A DNA stretch of 64,000 nucleotides from assembly GCF_025351285.1 (NCBI RefSeq), contig NZ_JANXWG010000105.1, positions 39,679 through 103,678 of the forward strand. Reading direction: 5' to 3'. The translations under genes and the position numbers were made by a program. This document shows positions 24,596 through 34,206 of this stretch, piece by piece. A model generated the notes under the pieces. The model saw nothing but the letters and a program-made list of their open reading frames with translations. It did no database searches and was not told the origin of the DNA. Position 1 is the stretch's first letter; each line of letters begins with the position of its first letter. Source of the stretch: Novosphingobium sp. GTDB lineage: Bacteria > Pseudomonadota > Alphaproteobacteria > Sphingomonadales > Sphingomonadaceae.

Positions 24596-26098
24596 ATGCC
24601 CCGGCTTTTCCAGCTTGCGCCCACGGCGGTTCTTGCATGCATCGGCACGCTTGCGCTTGCCGGATGCGGCCGTGCCGATGGTGGTGCGCTGCCGATTGCG
24701 CTGATCGGCGACGGGTTGGCCGCGCAACTGGCGTCATCGCGGCCTTACGCAGGCCAGCCGTCGCTTGCTCAGGCCGGCCCGATGCTTCGCGCTGCCACCA
24801 CCGAAGGGCTGGTCGGGTTCGATGCCGAAGGCCGGGTCGTGGCCGCGCTGGCCGATCGCTGGGTCGTCACCGATGATGGCGAAAACTATATCTTCCGGCT
24901 GCGTGACGGCAACTGGCCCGATGGCCGGCCGATCACCGCCGACACAGCAGCGGTGCTGCTGCGACGGACGCTGGCGGGTTTGCGTGGCTCGGCACTGGGT
25001 GCGGACCTGGCGGCCATCACCGAAGTTCGCGTGATGGCTGGTCGGGTGATCGAAATCGACCTGGCGGCGCCGATGCCCGATCTGCTGGCGCTGCTCGCGC
25101 AGCCCGAACTGGGGCTGGTCTATAACGGGCGGGGTAGCGGACCGATGACCGCGAAAGGCGCCGCGCGGCAAGTGACGCTCGACCTGCTGCCGCCCGAACG
25201 GCGCGGGTTGCCGATCGATCCCGATTTCGCCAGCCGGACGCGCAAGCTGTCGATCACGCTGGCCGATGCCAGTCACGCCGTTGCGCGGTTCAACGATGGC
25301 TTTGTCGATGCGGTGCTGGGCGGAACCGTCGACAGCCTGCCGCTGGCCGGCGCGGGCGGGCTGACGCGCGGCAATGTGCAACTCGATCCGGTGATGGGGC
25401 TTTATGGCCTGCGATTCGAAACCGACGAAGGGTTTCTGGGTGATCCGGCCAATCGCGAGGCATTGGCGATGGCGATCGATCGCGAGACCTTGCTTGGTGC
25501 ATTCAACATCGGCGGGTGGGCGGCGACCTCGCGGCTGGTCTCGCCTCAGGTTCAGGGTGATCTCGGCACGATCGGTGAACGCTGGCAGTCGCTCAACTTT
25601 GCGCAGCGGCGCGCCGCAGCGGCCGCGCGGGTTGCCATCTGGAAGAACGGCGGCCACGCGCTGGCAGTGCTGCGCGTGGCGACGCCGGGAGGCACCGGCT
25701 CGCAACGCGTGCTTGATCGGTTGCGCTCGGATTGGGGCGCCATCGGCATCGGCATTCACCCGGTGAGCGCCAACGCACCCGCCGAAATCCGGCTGGTCGA
25801 TCGGGTGGCGACTTATGCCAGCGCAAGCTGGTTCCTCAACCAGTTGGGTTGCGAAGTGGTGAAAATCGTCTGCAGCCCGGCCGGCGATGCGCGCGTGGCA
25901 GAAGCGCGGCGCACCCGCGATCCGCAGCAACGTGCAGCGTTGCTGGCCGAAGCCGAAGCCGAAATCACCGCAACCAACAGCTTCATCCCGATCGCGCGGC
26001 CGCTGCGCTGGTCGCTGGTGCGCAATTCGGTGACGGGGTTCGCGCCCAACCCGCTCGGCTGGCACCCCTTGCCGCCGCTGGCGACGCTCCCCAAGTAA
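24596..26098 (+). CDS. Solute-binding lipoprotein, oligopeptide/dipeptide type (SBP family 5)
   Basis: A 500-residue protein with a lipoprotein signal (ALAGC, lipid Cys24). The family-5 pattern is visible: LVGFDAEGRVVAALADRWVVTDDGENYIFRLRDGNWPDGRPITADTAAVLLRRTL. REALAMAIDRETLLGAFNIGGWAATSRL and the ending TNSFIPIARPLRWSLVRNSVTGFAPNPLGWHPLPPL also fit. Usually this is the periplasmic receptor of an ABC peptide importer, but no permease or ATPase gene is adjacent, so the partner lies elsewhere or the role has changed. Confidence 0.82.
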   Translation: MPRLFQLAPTAVLACIGTLALAGCGRADGGALPIALIGDGLAAQLASSRPYAGQPSLAQAGPMLRAATTEGLVGFDAEGRVVAALADRWVVTDDGENYIFRLRDGNWPDGRPITADTAAVLLRRTLAGLRGSALGADLAAITEVRVMAGRVIEIDLAAPMPDLLALLAQPELGLVYNGRGSGPMTAKGAARQVTLDLLPPERRGLPIDPDFASRTRKLSITLADASHAVARFNDGFVDAVLGGTVDSLPLAGAGGLTRGNVQLDPVMGLYGLRFETDEGFLGDPANREALAMAIDRETLLGAFNIGGWAATSRLVSPQVQGDLGTIGERWQSLNFAQRRAAAAARVAIWKNGGHALAVLRVATPGGTGSQRVLDRLRSDWGAIGIGIHPVSANAPAEIRLVDRVATYASASWFLNQLGCEVVKIVCSPAGDARVAEARRTRDPQQRAALLAEAEAEITATNSFIPIARPLRWSLVRNSVTGFAPNPLGWHPLPPLATLPK

Positions 26099-26103
26099 GG
26101 GGC

Positions 26104-26559
26104 ATGACACCCACTCCCACGCGGCCCGTTCCGATCCGACCGCTTCCCGTTCGACCTGGGCGCATGCCGCTGGATGTGCCAGGCCTGGGCACCGGCCCGG
26201 CCGACATCCTGCAGCGCATCGAATGGATGGAGCGCCTGCTTGAAGGCGCGTTCGTTATTCCGGGTACCAACCGCAGGGTCGGGCTCGATGCGATCATCGG
26301 CCTGTTGCCGGTTGCGGGCGATGCGATCACTGCGGCTATGGGCGCCTGGATCGTTTTCGAAGCGCGGCTGCTGGGCGTGCCGAAGTGGAAGCTGATGCGG
26401 ATGAGCGCCAATGTCGCATTCGACTTCGCGCTGGGTGCGGTGCCGCTGCTGGGCGATGCGCTCGACTTCCTGTTCCGGTCGAACAGTATCAACCTGAAGA
26501 TCATCCGCCGCCATATCGAGCGGCATCATCCCGAATTGCGCACGATCAATCAGCGTTAA
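26104..26559 (+). CDS. DUF4112 membrane-associated protein
   Basis: A 151-residue protein starting five bases after the lipoprotein stop. A Pro/Arg-rich N-terminal tail precedes the DUF4112 domain: IEWMERLLEGAFVIPGTNRRVGLDAIIGLLPVAGDAITAAMGAWIVFEARLLGVPKWKLMRMSANVAFDFALGAVPLLGDALDFLFRSN abbreviated here to its P-G-T-x-x-x-x-G-L-D and L-L-P-V-A-G-D motifs. Two hydrophobic stretches suggest membrane association. The function of the family is unknown. Confidence 0.82.
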   Translation: MTPTPTRPVPIRPLPVRPGRMPLDVPGLGTGPADILQRIEWMERLLEGAFVIPGTNRRVGLDAIIGLLPVAGDAITAAMGAWIVFEARLLGVPKWKLMRMSANVAFDFALGAVPLLGDALDFLFRSNSINLKIIRRHIERHHPELRTINQR

Positions 26560-26574
26560 AGCCATGTAACACCA

Positions 26575-26757
26575 TCAGAAATCGATGGCGATCCCGTTGC
26601 GTTCCCAGTCTCCGAAGCGCGTGGGACTGAGCCCATCCGGGTCTTCGCTCGGTTCGATTGCGCGCGGTTCAGGGGCGGGGGTGGTGGTCCAGTGCGAAGG
26701 GCGCTGGAACTCTGCCGGGCGCTGCGTGGCGCGGGTCGTTGGGTCGGTCTTGCTCAT
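26575..26757 (-). CDS. DUF1674 / SDHAF4-like protein
   Basis: A 60-residue protein from the ATG at 26757. The C-terminal signature EDPDGLSPTRFGDWERNGIAIDF is the DUF1674 motif (D-P-T-R-x-G-D-W-E-x-x-G-x-x-x-D-F), shared with the succinate dehydrogenase assembly factor Sdh8/SDHAF4. The mitochondrial protein binds flavinated SdhA; the bacterial one is assumed to do likewise. The N-terminal half is disordered. It is convergent with the DUF4112 gene. Confidence 0.83.
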   Translation of the reverse strand: MSKTDPTTRATQRPAEFQRPSHWTTTPAPEPRAIEPSEDPDGLSPTRFGDWERNGIAIDF

Positions 26758-26806
26758 CGGCACAAGATGGGGCGGCTTCCTGCGTTGCGCAATTGCCATT
26801 TAGGGC

Positions 26807-28120
26807 ATGACCGCCGATAGGCCGCCGATGGACCAGCCCTCAAGATACAGCGCATCGCCAGCCAAACTCACGCCGGAAGACGTCCCGGGAATGCCCGCGC
26901 GCCGCGCGGCATTGCGGTTGATGGATGCGGTGTTGCGCCGCGGCGAGGCGCTCGACCAGGCTGCACCCACCGCCTGCCAGGGGCTGACGCGCGGCGATGA
27001 TCGCGCGCTGGCCTTGGCGATTGCTGCCGAAGCGCTGCGCTGGATGGCCGATCTCGACATGCTGATCGATGCGCAGACCAAGCTGCCGCTGGGTGATGAC
27101 GCCAAGGCGCGCGGCGTGCTGCGGCTGATGCTGGTGCAGGCGCTGCGGCTCGACATGCCCGGCCACGTGGTGGTGGCAACCTGCCTGCCGCTGCTGACCG
27201 GCGGTCCGCGCCGGCTGGCACACGGCGTGTTCTCGGCAGTGTTGAAGGATGCAGCGCGCCTGCCCGAATGTCCGACTTTGCCCGAATCGGTGGCGCTGCG
27301 CTGGGGCGAGGCCTGGCCCGATCGGGTCGATGCGATTGCCCGGGCCTTGGCCGCACCGCCGCCGCTCGATCTGGTCTTGCGCGATTCCGCGGAAACCGCT
27401 GCCTGGGCCGAAAAGCTGGGTGGTGTGTCGCTGGCGCCGGGCCATGTTCGCGTGGCTCGCGCCGGCCGGATCGAAGGATTGCCGGGCTTTGCCGAAGGTG
27501 CGTGGTGGGTGCAGGACCTGGCCGCTACGATGCCGGCGAAGCTGCTGGGCGCGGGTGAGGGGCGGACGGCGCTAGACTTGTGTGCCGCGCCCGGTGGCAA
27601 GACGATGCAGCTTGCGGCGGCGGGCTGGAAGGTCACCGCTCTCGACAAATCTATCAAGCGGCTGGAGCGCTTGCGCGCCAATCTCCAGCGCACCGGGCTG
27701 GAAGCAGACGTTGTGCTGGCCGATGCGCTGACGTGGGAGCCGGACATGCGCTTCGACGCGATCCTGCTCGACGCGCCGTGCAGCGCAACGGGCACCTGCC
27801 GCCGCCACCCCGATGTGCTGCACCGGTTGGTGCGGCTGGACGAGACCGGTGCGCTGCAAAAGGCGTTGCTGGACCGGGCGGCGCAATGGCTTTCACCGGG
27901 CGGGCGGCTGGTTTACGCGGTGTGCTCGCTCGAACCCGAAGAGGGCGAGGCGCAGGCGGCGGAAATGGCATCGCTGCAACCCGACCCGATCGGCGCGGAC
28001 GAACTTCCGGCCGGATTGCAGCCCACTGCCGAAGGCTGGCTGCGCACCGATCCGGGCATGCTGGCCGAGGCGGGCGGGCTCGACGGCTTTTTCGTGGCGC
28101 GCTGGCGGGCCGTTCCATAG
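26807..28120 (+). CDS. RsmB/NOP-family rRNA cytosine-C5 methyltransferase
   Basis: A 437-residue protein with an N-terminal NusB-like domain (PARRAALRLMDAVLRRGEALDQA) and a C-terminal Rossmann methyltransferase. The SAM site is LDLCAAPGGKTMQLAAAGWKVTALDKS. The two catalytic cysteines are in LLDAPCSATGTCRRHPDV (motif IV PC) and LVYAVCSLEPEEGE (motif VI), the m5C-enzyme arrangement. Family members modify 16S rRNA (RsmB at C967) or other RNA; the exact target is not shown by the sequence. Confidence 0.9.
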   Translation: MTADRPPMDQPSRYSASPAKLTPEDVPGMPARRAALRLMDAVLRRGEALDQAAPTACQGLTRGDDRALALAIAAEALRWMADLDMLIDAQTKLPLGDDAKARGVLRLMLVQALRLDMPGHVVVATCLPLLTGGPRRLAHGVFSAVLKDAARLPECPTLPESVALRWGEAWPDRVDAIARALAAPPPLDLVLRDSAETAAWAEKLGGVSLAPGHVRVARAGRIEGLPGFAEGAWWVQDLAATMPAKLLGAGEGRTALDLCAAPGGKTMQLAAAGWKVTALDKSIKRLERLRANLQRTGLEADVVLADALTWEPDMRFDAILLDAPCSATGTCRRHPDVLHRLVRLDETGALQKALLDRAAQWLSPGGRLVYAVCSLEPEEGEAQAAEMASLQPDPIGADELPAGLQPTAEGWLRTDPGMLAEAGGLDGFFVARWRAVP

Positions 28121-28125
28121 CGCGA

Positions 28126-28425
28126 TCAGGGCCAGTAGGCGGGCACCAGCACCACCGCGATGCCCGCGACGATCCACAAGGTCATCCAACTTGCGATCAG
28201 GCTCGATCGGGCGAATAGCGGCCCGAACAAGGCGAGGCCGAAGCACGCGGTCAATGCCGCCCAGGGCAGCGCTTCGGGCCCGGTGTAAGTATGCGGCGGA
28301 CCATGCTTCGATGACACGGTGATGCGGCCGGTCCACGCGATCAGCGCAGCGTAGGCAATCAGCGCCGCACCCATGGCAGCGAACAACCGGCGGGCGGGGC
28401 GATTTCGATCGGGCAAGTCGTCCAA
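28126..28425 (-). CDS. Small three-span membrane protein
   Basis: A protein of about 99 residues from a TTG at 28425, chosen for the strong GGGAGGAC ribosome site six bases before it. Three hydrophobic segments are visible: LFAAMGAALIAYAALIAW, ALPWAALTACFGLALFGPLF and IASWMTLWIVAGIAVVLVP. Between the first two is a polar stretch GRITVSSKHGPPHTYTGPEA. I do not recognise a family. It is convergent with the RsmB-type gene and downstream of msrA on the same strand. Confidence 0.55.
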   Translation of the reverse strand: MDDLPDRNRPARRLFAAMGAALIAYAALIAWTGRITVSSKHGPPHTYTGPEALPWAALTACFGLALFGPLFARSSLIASWMTLWIVAGIAVVLVPAYWP

Positions 28426-28501
28426 GCTGTCCTCCCGGCGGTGATTCCGGCGGTGTTTCCGGGACGTTAGCGCGCAGGTCTTGCCGAAGCCTTGCCTGGC
28501 G

Positions 28502-29029
28502 TCAGGCCTTGACCCGCGCCGCATAGCCCTTGCGTAATTTGGCCAGCTTGGGCGGGATCACTGCCATGCAGTAGGAATTGCGCTGGCCTTCGCCATCCCA
28601 GTATTCCTTGTGGTAATCCTCGGCCGGATACCACGTTGCCGGGCCTTCGATGGTGGTGACGATCGGCTTGGTCGAATCGGCCTGCGCGCGCGCGATCGCG
28701 GCTTCGGCTTCGGCGCGTTGAGTGTCATCCAGCGGGAAGATCGCCGAGCGGTACTGCGTGCCCACATCGTTGCCCTGGCGGTTGAGCTGCGTCGCATCAT
28801 GCGTTGCGAAGTGCATGTCGAGCAGATCGTGCAAGCTGACCACAGCGGGGTCGAAAGTGACCCGGATTGCCTCTGCATGGCCTGTGCTGCCCGAACACAC
28901 CGCCTTGTACGTCGGGTTGGGCACGCTGCCGCCGATATAACCGCTTTCGACCTGGCTCACGCCGTCGACCATGCGGAACACCGCCTCGGTGCACCAGAAG
29001 CACCCGCCTGCGAAAATTGCTTCAGCCAT
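28502..29029 (-). CDS. msrA: Peptide-methionine (S)-S-oxide reductase MsrA
   Basis: A 175-residue protein from the ATG at 29029. The catalytic motif [28 protein letters not shown] places the active cysteine at residue 10. [41 protein letters not shown] and EDYHKEYW are further signature blocks. It reduces methionine-S-sulfoxide, free or in proteins, using thioredoxin. It stands divergent from aguB across 60 bases. Confidence 0.94.
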   Translation of the reverse strand: MAEAIFAGGCFWCTEAVFRMVDGVSQVESGYIGGSVPNPTYKAVCSGSTGHAEAIRVTFDPAVVSLHDLLDMHFATHDATQLNRQGNDVGTQYRSAIFPLDDTQRAEAEAAIARAQADSTKPIVTTIEGPATWYPAEDYHKEYWDGEGQRNSYCMAVIPPKLAKLRKGYAARVKA

Positions 29030-29089
29030 CTTGTCGCCTTTTCCAACTGTCTGGCGAGGGAGATAGGAATTGCGACGTGATTTCGCTAG

Positions 29090-29953
29090 ATGGCCGAAAT
29101 GACCACCTTGACCGTCGCTGCACTGCAACTCCCGCTCGGATCACCGCACGAATCCGAGAATATCGCGGCGGTGGCCGCATTGGTCGAACAGGCCGCGAAA
29201 GCCGGCGCGCAAGTGATCCTGCCACCCGAACTGTTTGCCGGGCCGTACTTTTGCGTGACCGAGGACGAAGCCCGCTTTGCGCTGGCGCAAACGCTGGATG
29301 AAAGCGCCTCGGTCCGCGAGATGCAGAAGCTGGCGAAGGCGCACAGCGTGGCCATCCCGACCAGCTTCTTCGAGCGCGACGGGCAGCATTACTACAACAC
29401 GCTGGCGATGATCGGGCCCGACGGCGAAGTGATGGGCACCTACCGCAAGAGCCACATCCCCGACGGGCCCGGCTACGAGGAAAAGTACTATTTCCGCCCG
29501 GGCAACACCGGTTTCCGCGTGTGGAACGTCTTCGGCACCACCATCGGCGTGGGCGTGTGCTGGGACCAGTGGTACCCGGAATGCGCGCGCGCGATGGCGC
29601 TGATGGGCGCCGAAGCGTTGTTCTATCCGACCGCGATCGGCTCTGAACCGTATGATTCAGGGTTCGACACCAGCCGCATCTGGCGTCGCGCGATGCTGGG
29701 CCATGCCGCCTCGAACTGCCTTCCGGTGATCGCCGCCAACCGCATCGGATCGGAGGAAAATGGCCAGGCCTTCTACGGCCACAGCTTCATCACCGACCAG
29801 TGGGGCGATTTCCTGGCCGAATACGGCGCGGCCGAAACCGGCGTGCTGCTGGCCACACTCGATCTTGGCGCGGCGCGTGCGCATCGTGCCGGCATGGGCT
29901 TTTTCCGCGACCGCCGGCCCGAGCTTTACGCGCGGCTGGCGCAAGACCTCTAA
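29090..29953 (+). CDS. aguB: N-carbamoylputrescine amidase
   Basis: A 287-residue nitrilase-superfamily enzyme with the Glu47 ([12 protein letters not shown]), Lys120 ([19 protein letters not shown]) and Cys157 ([14 protein letters not shown]) triad. The [16 protein letters not shown] and [10 protein letters not shown] segments are specific to the AguB branch. It converts N-carbamoylputrescine to putrescine, CO2 and ammonia. No agmatine deiminase gene is adjacent in the window. folK begins three bases after the stop. Confidence 0.92.
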   Translation: MAEMTTLTVAALQLPLGSPHESENIAAVAALVEQAAKAGAQVILPPELFAGPYFCVTEDEARFALAQTLDESASVREMQKLAKAHSVAIPTSFFERDGQHYYNTLAMIGPDGEVMGTYRKSHIPDGPGYEEKYYFRPGNTGFRVWNVFGTTIGVGVCWDQWYPECARAMALMGAEALFYPTAIGSEPYDSGFDTSRIWRRAMLGHAASNCLPVIAANRIGSEENGQAFYGHSFITDQWGDFLAEYGAAETGVLLATLDLGAARAHRAGMGFFRDRRPELYARLAQDL

Positions 29954-29956
29954 CGC

Positions 29957-30475
29957 ATGCCCGCCGCCGGAGGTGAGCGCCCGCCGCAGAACTACCTGGT
30001 CGCGCTGGGCTCAAACCGCAGGCACGCCAGGTTTGGAAAGCCGCGCAATGTCATCGGAGCAGCCTTATGCGCGCTGGGAAGCCATGGCCTGCATGTGGTC
30101 AGCGCGGCGCCGGTCATGATCAGCGCGCCGATCGGCCCTTCGCTGCGCCGCTATGCCAATACCGTCGCGATCGTTGAAGCCCGATTGGACCCGCCGGCCT
30201 GCCTCGCCGCGCTCAAGGCGATCGAACAGGATTTCGGTCGTCGCGCGCGGGGCCAGCGCTGGTCGGCGCGCGTGCTCGATCTCGACATCGTGCTGTGGAG
30301 CGGCGGCACGTGGCACTCGCGCACCTTGGCTATCCCCCACCCGGCGTTTCGCCAACGCGATTTCGTGGTCATGCCCGCGCGACAAGTGGCGCGAACCTGG
30401 CGCGACCCACTCACCGGCCTCACGATCGGGCATCTCGCCGCACGCTTGACCCGCCGCCGCCCCGCCACTAGGTGA
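29957..30475 (+). CDS. folK: 2-amino-4-hydroxy-6-hydroxymethyldihydropteridine pyrophosphokinase
   Basis: A 172-residue HPPK. The start has YLVALGSNRR; RYANTVAIVEARLDPPACLAALKAIEQDFGRR gives the conserved N-x-V and L-x-x-I-E motifs. RWSARVLDLDIVLW contains the metal-binding D-L-D-I, and IPHPAFRQRDFVVMP is the C-terminal signature. It pyrophosphorylates 6-hydroxymethyl-dihydropterin in folate synthesis. It follows aguB closely and probably shares its transcript. Confidence 0.9.
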   Translation: MPAAGGERPPQNYLVALGSNRRHARFGKPRNVIGAALCALGSHGLHVVSAAPVMISAPIGPSLRRYANTVAIVEARLDPPACLAALKAIEQDFGRRARGQRWSARVLDLDIVLWSGGTWHSRTLAIPHPAFRQRDFVVMPARQVARTWRDPLTGLTIGHLAARLTRRRPATR

Positions 30476-30514
30476 TCGCACGCGCCGCTCCCGAGGCGCC
30501 GATCAAGGACGCAG

Positions 30515-30590
30515 GGGCCCTTAGCTCAGTCGGTAGAGCAACTGACTTTTAATCAGTAGGTCGCTGGTTCGAACCCAGCAGGGCTCACCA
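30515..30590 (+). tRNA. tRNA-Lys (anticodon TTT)
   Basis: A 76-base cloverleaf with encoded CCA. The acceptor stem pairs GGGCCCT with AGGGCTC (one G-T pair). The D arm is GCTCAGTCGGTAGAGC, and the anticodon stem ACTGA/TCAGT carries loop CTTTTAA, anticodon TTT. The T arm is CTGGTTCGAACCCAG. Gene decay directly behind its 3' end suggests past integration or deletion here. Confidence 0.96.
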
Positions 30591-30837
30591 TTGTTTTATA
30601 TGGATAAATTGGCGCTTTTTCCACACAAGCTTCGGTCGAATTTTCTCAAAAGGTTACTCCTCGGTTACATAAAATTTGTGGCGGCCCTGTGGGAATTCGG
30701 CGAAATCAGTTGGTCACTTCCGGTTGGCGACAGCGGCTTGCGCATGGCGAGAATGGCTACTGGGTGCTGTCGGCGAGCGTCGCTTGAGTCTAATTGCTCC
30801 GCATCGCGAATCACACTCGGCCGTGGTTAAATTCGCA
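30591..30837. other. AT-richer filler between tRNA-Lys and the truncated FGE gene
   Basis: About 250-300 bases, poorer in GC than their surroundings and without a supported gene. None of the three forward frames encodes the missing N-terminal part of the FGE protein. Short open frames exist but resemble nothing I know. The T-rich TTGTTTTATAT just behind the tRNA could end its transcript. I see no inverted repeats typical of an insertion sequence. Confidence 0.5.
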
Positions 30838-31635
30838 ATGTTGGTCGGCGCTGTCTTGCGCTTTCGCCGCAAATTGCTCCTGTTTGTTGCCGAGATTGCG
30901 CCCGATCCGCGCGACTATCCCGGCCTTCTGCCCGAACTGGCGCAACCCGGATCGCTGGTGTTCGAACCGACCGACGGGCCCGTCGACCCTGCTTCGGTCT
31001 ACTGGTGGGACTTTCGCATCGGCGCCAACTGGCACGCGCCGCTGGGGCCGGGCAGCTCGATCGCGGAACTCGGGGATCATCCGGTGGTCCACGTCGCCCA
31101 TGCCGATGCGCTGGCCTATGCGGAGTGGGCGGGCAAGCGCTTGCCGACCGAGGCCGAATTCGAATTCGCCGCGAGGGGTGGGCTAGACGGCGCGGACTAT
31201 GCCTGGGGTGACGAACTGGCCCCGCACGGCGCAATGCTGGCAAACTACTGGCATGGCGCGTTTCCCCACGCCAACAGCCTCGCCGACGGCTGGCTGCGCA
31301 CGTCGCCGGTCGGCAGCTTTCCGGCCAACGGCTTCGGCCTGTTCGACATGATCGGCAACGTGTGGGAATGGACCGACGACTGGTTCGCCCAGCCCAGGGC
31401 GGAGAAAAAGCACGGCGGATCGTGCTGCATTCCCGCCAACCCGCGTGGTGGAACGCGCGGAGGCAGCATCGTCAGGAAAGACCCGATCCGCGTGCCGCGC
31501 AAAGTGCTCAAGGGCGGTTCGCACTTGTGCGCAGCAGACTATTGCCAGCGTTATCGACCGTCGGCGCGCTATGCGCAGCCGGTCGATACATCGACCTGCC
31601 ACATCGGGTTCCGCTGTGTGATCAGGCGTGATTGA
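30838..31635 (+). pseudogene. 5'-truncated formylglycine-generating enzyme (SUMF1/FGE-sulfatase) gene
   Basis: From about 30886 the frame reads a good FGE protein: VAEIAPDPRDYPGLLPELAQPGSLVFEP, DHPVVHVAHADALAYAEWAGKRLPTEAEFEFAARGG, NGFGLFDMIGNVWEWTDDWF and KVLKGGSHLCAADYCQRYRPSAR with both active-site cysteines. The N-terminal 60-70 residues of the family, with the GGTFxMGS motif and the R-V-x-V-x-x-F-x-I-D-x-x-x-V-T-N block, are absent, and unrelated sequence takes their place. FGE oxidises a sulfatase Cys to formylglycine; no sulfatase gene is in the window. The ATG at 30838 is only the nearest start. Confidence 0.75.
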
Positions 31636-31957
31636 CTGGCAGCGCACTGCACGGCTTTCACCGAGACACCGCGATCAGCCATTTTTCACGGCGATCGTCG
31701 TCAAGCTCGATGACTTGCTGTACCAGCGGCGCATGACCCTGACCGAACTGGCCGAGCGGGTCGATACCACGCTTGCCAACTTGTCGATCCTCAAGACCGG
31801 CAAGGCCAAGGCGATCCGCTTTTCGACGCTGGAAGCAATCTGCCGCGTCCTCGAATGCCAGCCCGGCGACTTGCTCGCACACGATCCCGGTGCGATCAGC
31901 GAAGCGGGTGCGCCCGAATCTGGGCCGGAAACTGGGGCCGAATCTGCGGCCGATTGA
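31628..31957 (+). CDS. Small Cro/C1-type (YozG-like) transcriptional regulator
   Basis: A helix-turn-helix protein of at most 109 residues. The core VVKLDDLLYQRRMTLTELAERVDTTLANLSILKTGKAKAIRFSTLEAICRVLECQPGDLL matches the YozG/XRE subfamily; only its key blocks (M-T-L-x-E-L-A, L-S-x-L-K-T-G-K-x-x-x-I-R-F) are conserved across members. A GTG at 31628 overlapping the FGE stop is the only good start upstream of the domain, giving about 23 extra residues. A Glu/Gly/Ala-rich tail follows. These regulators often sit beside a membrane protein gene, which is not seen here. Confidence 0.8.
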   Translation: MIDWQRTARLSPRHRDQPFFTAIVVKLDDLLYQRRMTLTELAERVDTTLANLSILKTGKAKAIRFSTLEAICRVLECQPGDLLAHDPGAISEAGAPESGPETGAESAAD

Positions 31958-31988
31958 AAGCCGAACCAACGCGAAGCCAGAACAACCG

Positions 31989-34206
31989 ATGAACCAAGCC
32001 CGATCGATCTTGCTGGCCGCCATAGCGGCGCTGCTGGCGACGACTGCGCAAGCCGCGCCGCCCGCTTGCGCCGGCTGCGAAGCGACGGCCGACGCGTGGG
32101 CTGCGGCCATGCTTAAGCGCATGACGCTGGACGAGAAGCTGACGCTGCTGCTCGGGCGGATGCCGTTCCTGTTGTCCGCCCGAGCAGCGCCCGGCCACGC
32201 TCACGCTCGGGGCCGGCTACGTGCCGGGCATCCCCAGGCTGGGCATACCCTACCTCGCCGAAAGCGACGCCAGCCTGGGCGTTGCCAACCTGGGCGCGGT
32301 GATGCGCGCCGGCGATGTTGCGACCGCGTTTCCCTCGGGCGCGGCAATGGCCTCGACCTGGGACGCGGGCCTGATCGAGCGTGCGGGTGCGGCAATGGGC
32401 GCCGAAGCCAAAGCCAAGGGCTTCAACGTGCTGCTCGCCGGCGGCATGAACCTGGTGCGCGAACCGCGCAACGGTCGCAACTTCGAATACCTTGGCGAAG
32501 ATCCGCTGCTCGCCGGCACGCTGGGCGGCCACGCCATCCGTGGCGTGCAATCGAACGGCATCGTCTCGACGATCAAGCACTATGCACTCAACGCGCAGGA
32601 AACCGGGCGGACCGTGGTGTCGAGCAATCTTGGCGAAGCGGCGATGCGCGAAAGCGATCTGCTGGCGTTCGAGATCGGCATCGAGATCGGCAGACCGGGC
32701 TCGGTGATGTGCGCCTACAACCGCGTGAACGGCGTTTACGCGTGCGAGAACCAGTTCCTGCTCAACCGCGTGCTGCGCGGTGATTGGGGCTGGCGCGGCT
32801 GGGTCATGTCCGACTGGGGCGCGGTCCACAGCACGGCTTCGCTGCGCGCCGGGCTCGACCAGGAATCGGGCACCTCTGCCATGGACCCGCAATACTTCGG
32901 CCAGAAACTGCGCGACGCGCTGGCCGATGGGCGCTTGTCGGTGACCGATGTCGACCGTGCGGTGCTGCGCATCCTGCGCACGATGAACGCGCTCGGCGTG
33001 ACCACCGATCCGGTGAAAGCGAAGGCCGAAATCGACTACAGCAAGGGCGGCGACGTGGCGCAGGCGATCGCCGAGCAAGGCATCGTCCTGCTCAGGAATC
33101 GCGAGAACCTGCTGCCCGTCGCCGCGAGCTCGCAGCGCATCCTCGTCGTCGGCGGCCATGCCGACAAGGGCGTGCTGCAGGGCGGGGGATCGTCGCAGGT
33201 CAACCCGGTCGGCGGCGCGGCGCTGGCGTTGGCGATGCCGGGCGAGCCGATCTACCATCGCCGTCTTTACTCGCCCTCGGCCCCGCTTGCGGCGCTGCGC
33301 CAGCTTCTGCCCGCTGCCACCGTGACGTACGACGACGGCACCGATCCCGCACGCGCCGCCGCCGCCGCCCACTCCGCCGACATCGCGATCGTCTTCGCCG
33401 AACAATCCACCGCCGAAGGCGCGGACGTATCCGATTTGGCGCTGCCCGATCGGCAGGACGCGCTGATCGAGGCGGTTGCCTCGGCCAATCCGCGCAACGT
33501 GGTGGTGCTCGAAACCGGCGGGCCGGTCACGATGCCCTGGCTCGACAAGGCGGGCGCGGTGCTGGCGGCGTGGTATCCGGGCCAGCGCGGCGGGCTGGCG
33601 ATCGCGCGGCTGCTGACCGGGGCGGTCAACCCCTCGGGCCGCCTGCCGATCACCTTCCCGCGCAATCTGGCGCAGACCCCGAACCCGAGGCTGCCCGGAA
33701 GCACACTGGTCAAAGGGCAGGACGGGCAGGATATTTACGACTTGTTCAAGGATCAGCCGCCATTCGACGCGGCTTACCCCGAAGGCGCCGACATGGGCTA
33801 TCGGTGGTACGATCGCACTCGGGCACACCCGCTGTTCGCGTTCGGGCACGGGCTCAACTACACCCGCTTCACGTTCGGTACACTGACGTTGCAAGGCGGT
33901 CGCAATGTCGTTGCAAGCTTCGTGGTGACAAATTCGGGACAGCGGGCCGGCATCGCGACACCGCAAGTCTATGCGGTAATCGGCGGGGTCAGGCGGTTGA
34001 TCGGGTGGGCACGAGTCGATCTCGCTCCCGGTGCCAGCCAGCGGGTTCGGATCACTGCCGAGCCAAGGATTTTGGCCGGTTACGACGTGCACGCAGGGGG
34101 CTGGACAATCAAGTCGGGACGCTACCGGATCGAAGTAAGCGAAGCAGCGGACGCGCCACTTCTGTCCGGCCCGATCCGGCTGAACGACCGCCACATCGCC
34201 CCTTGA
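31989..34206 (+). pseudogene. GH3-family beta-glucosidase gene with a one-base frameshift
   Basis: The ATG at 31989 starts a signal peptide (MNQARSILLAAIAALLATTA) and the GH3 opening MLKRMTLDEKLTLLLGRMPFLL. Around 32175 the frame must move by one base: the continuation PPEQRPATLTLGAGYVPGIPRLG is read in the next frame, consistent with one extra T. The rest is intact to 34206: nucleophile Asp in VMSDWGAVHS, SNGIVSTIKHYALN, the GH3 C-terminal domain and a fibronectin-III-like end. Either the gene is inactive or the base is a sequencing error. The enzyme would be periplasmic and cleave beta-glucosides. Confidence 0.85.

Noticed and set aside
24734..26110. A 458-codon minus-strand frame opposite the solute-binding lipoprotein
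   Set aside because: No family features; the sense strand has a lipobox and family-5 motifs.
30591..30830. A 79-codon open frame directly behind tRNA-Lys
   Set aside because: TTG start without a ribosome site, no recognisable similarity, and it lies in what appears to be filler left by a deletion.
32113..34194. A 693-codon open frame on the minus strand opposite the GH3 gene
   Set aside because: Its product is rich in Arg, His, Gln and Ala without any family pattern, and the plus strand encodes a recognisable GH3 enzyme. Long antisense frames are common in GC-rich DNA.
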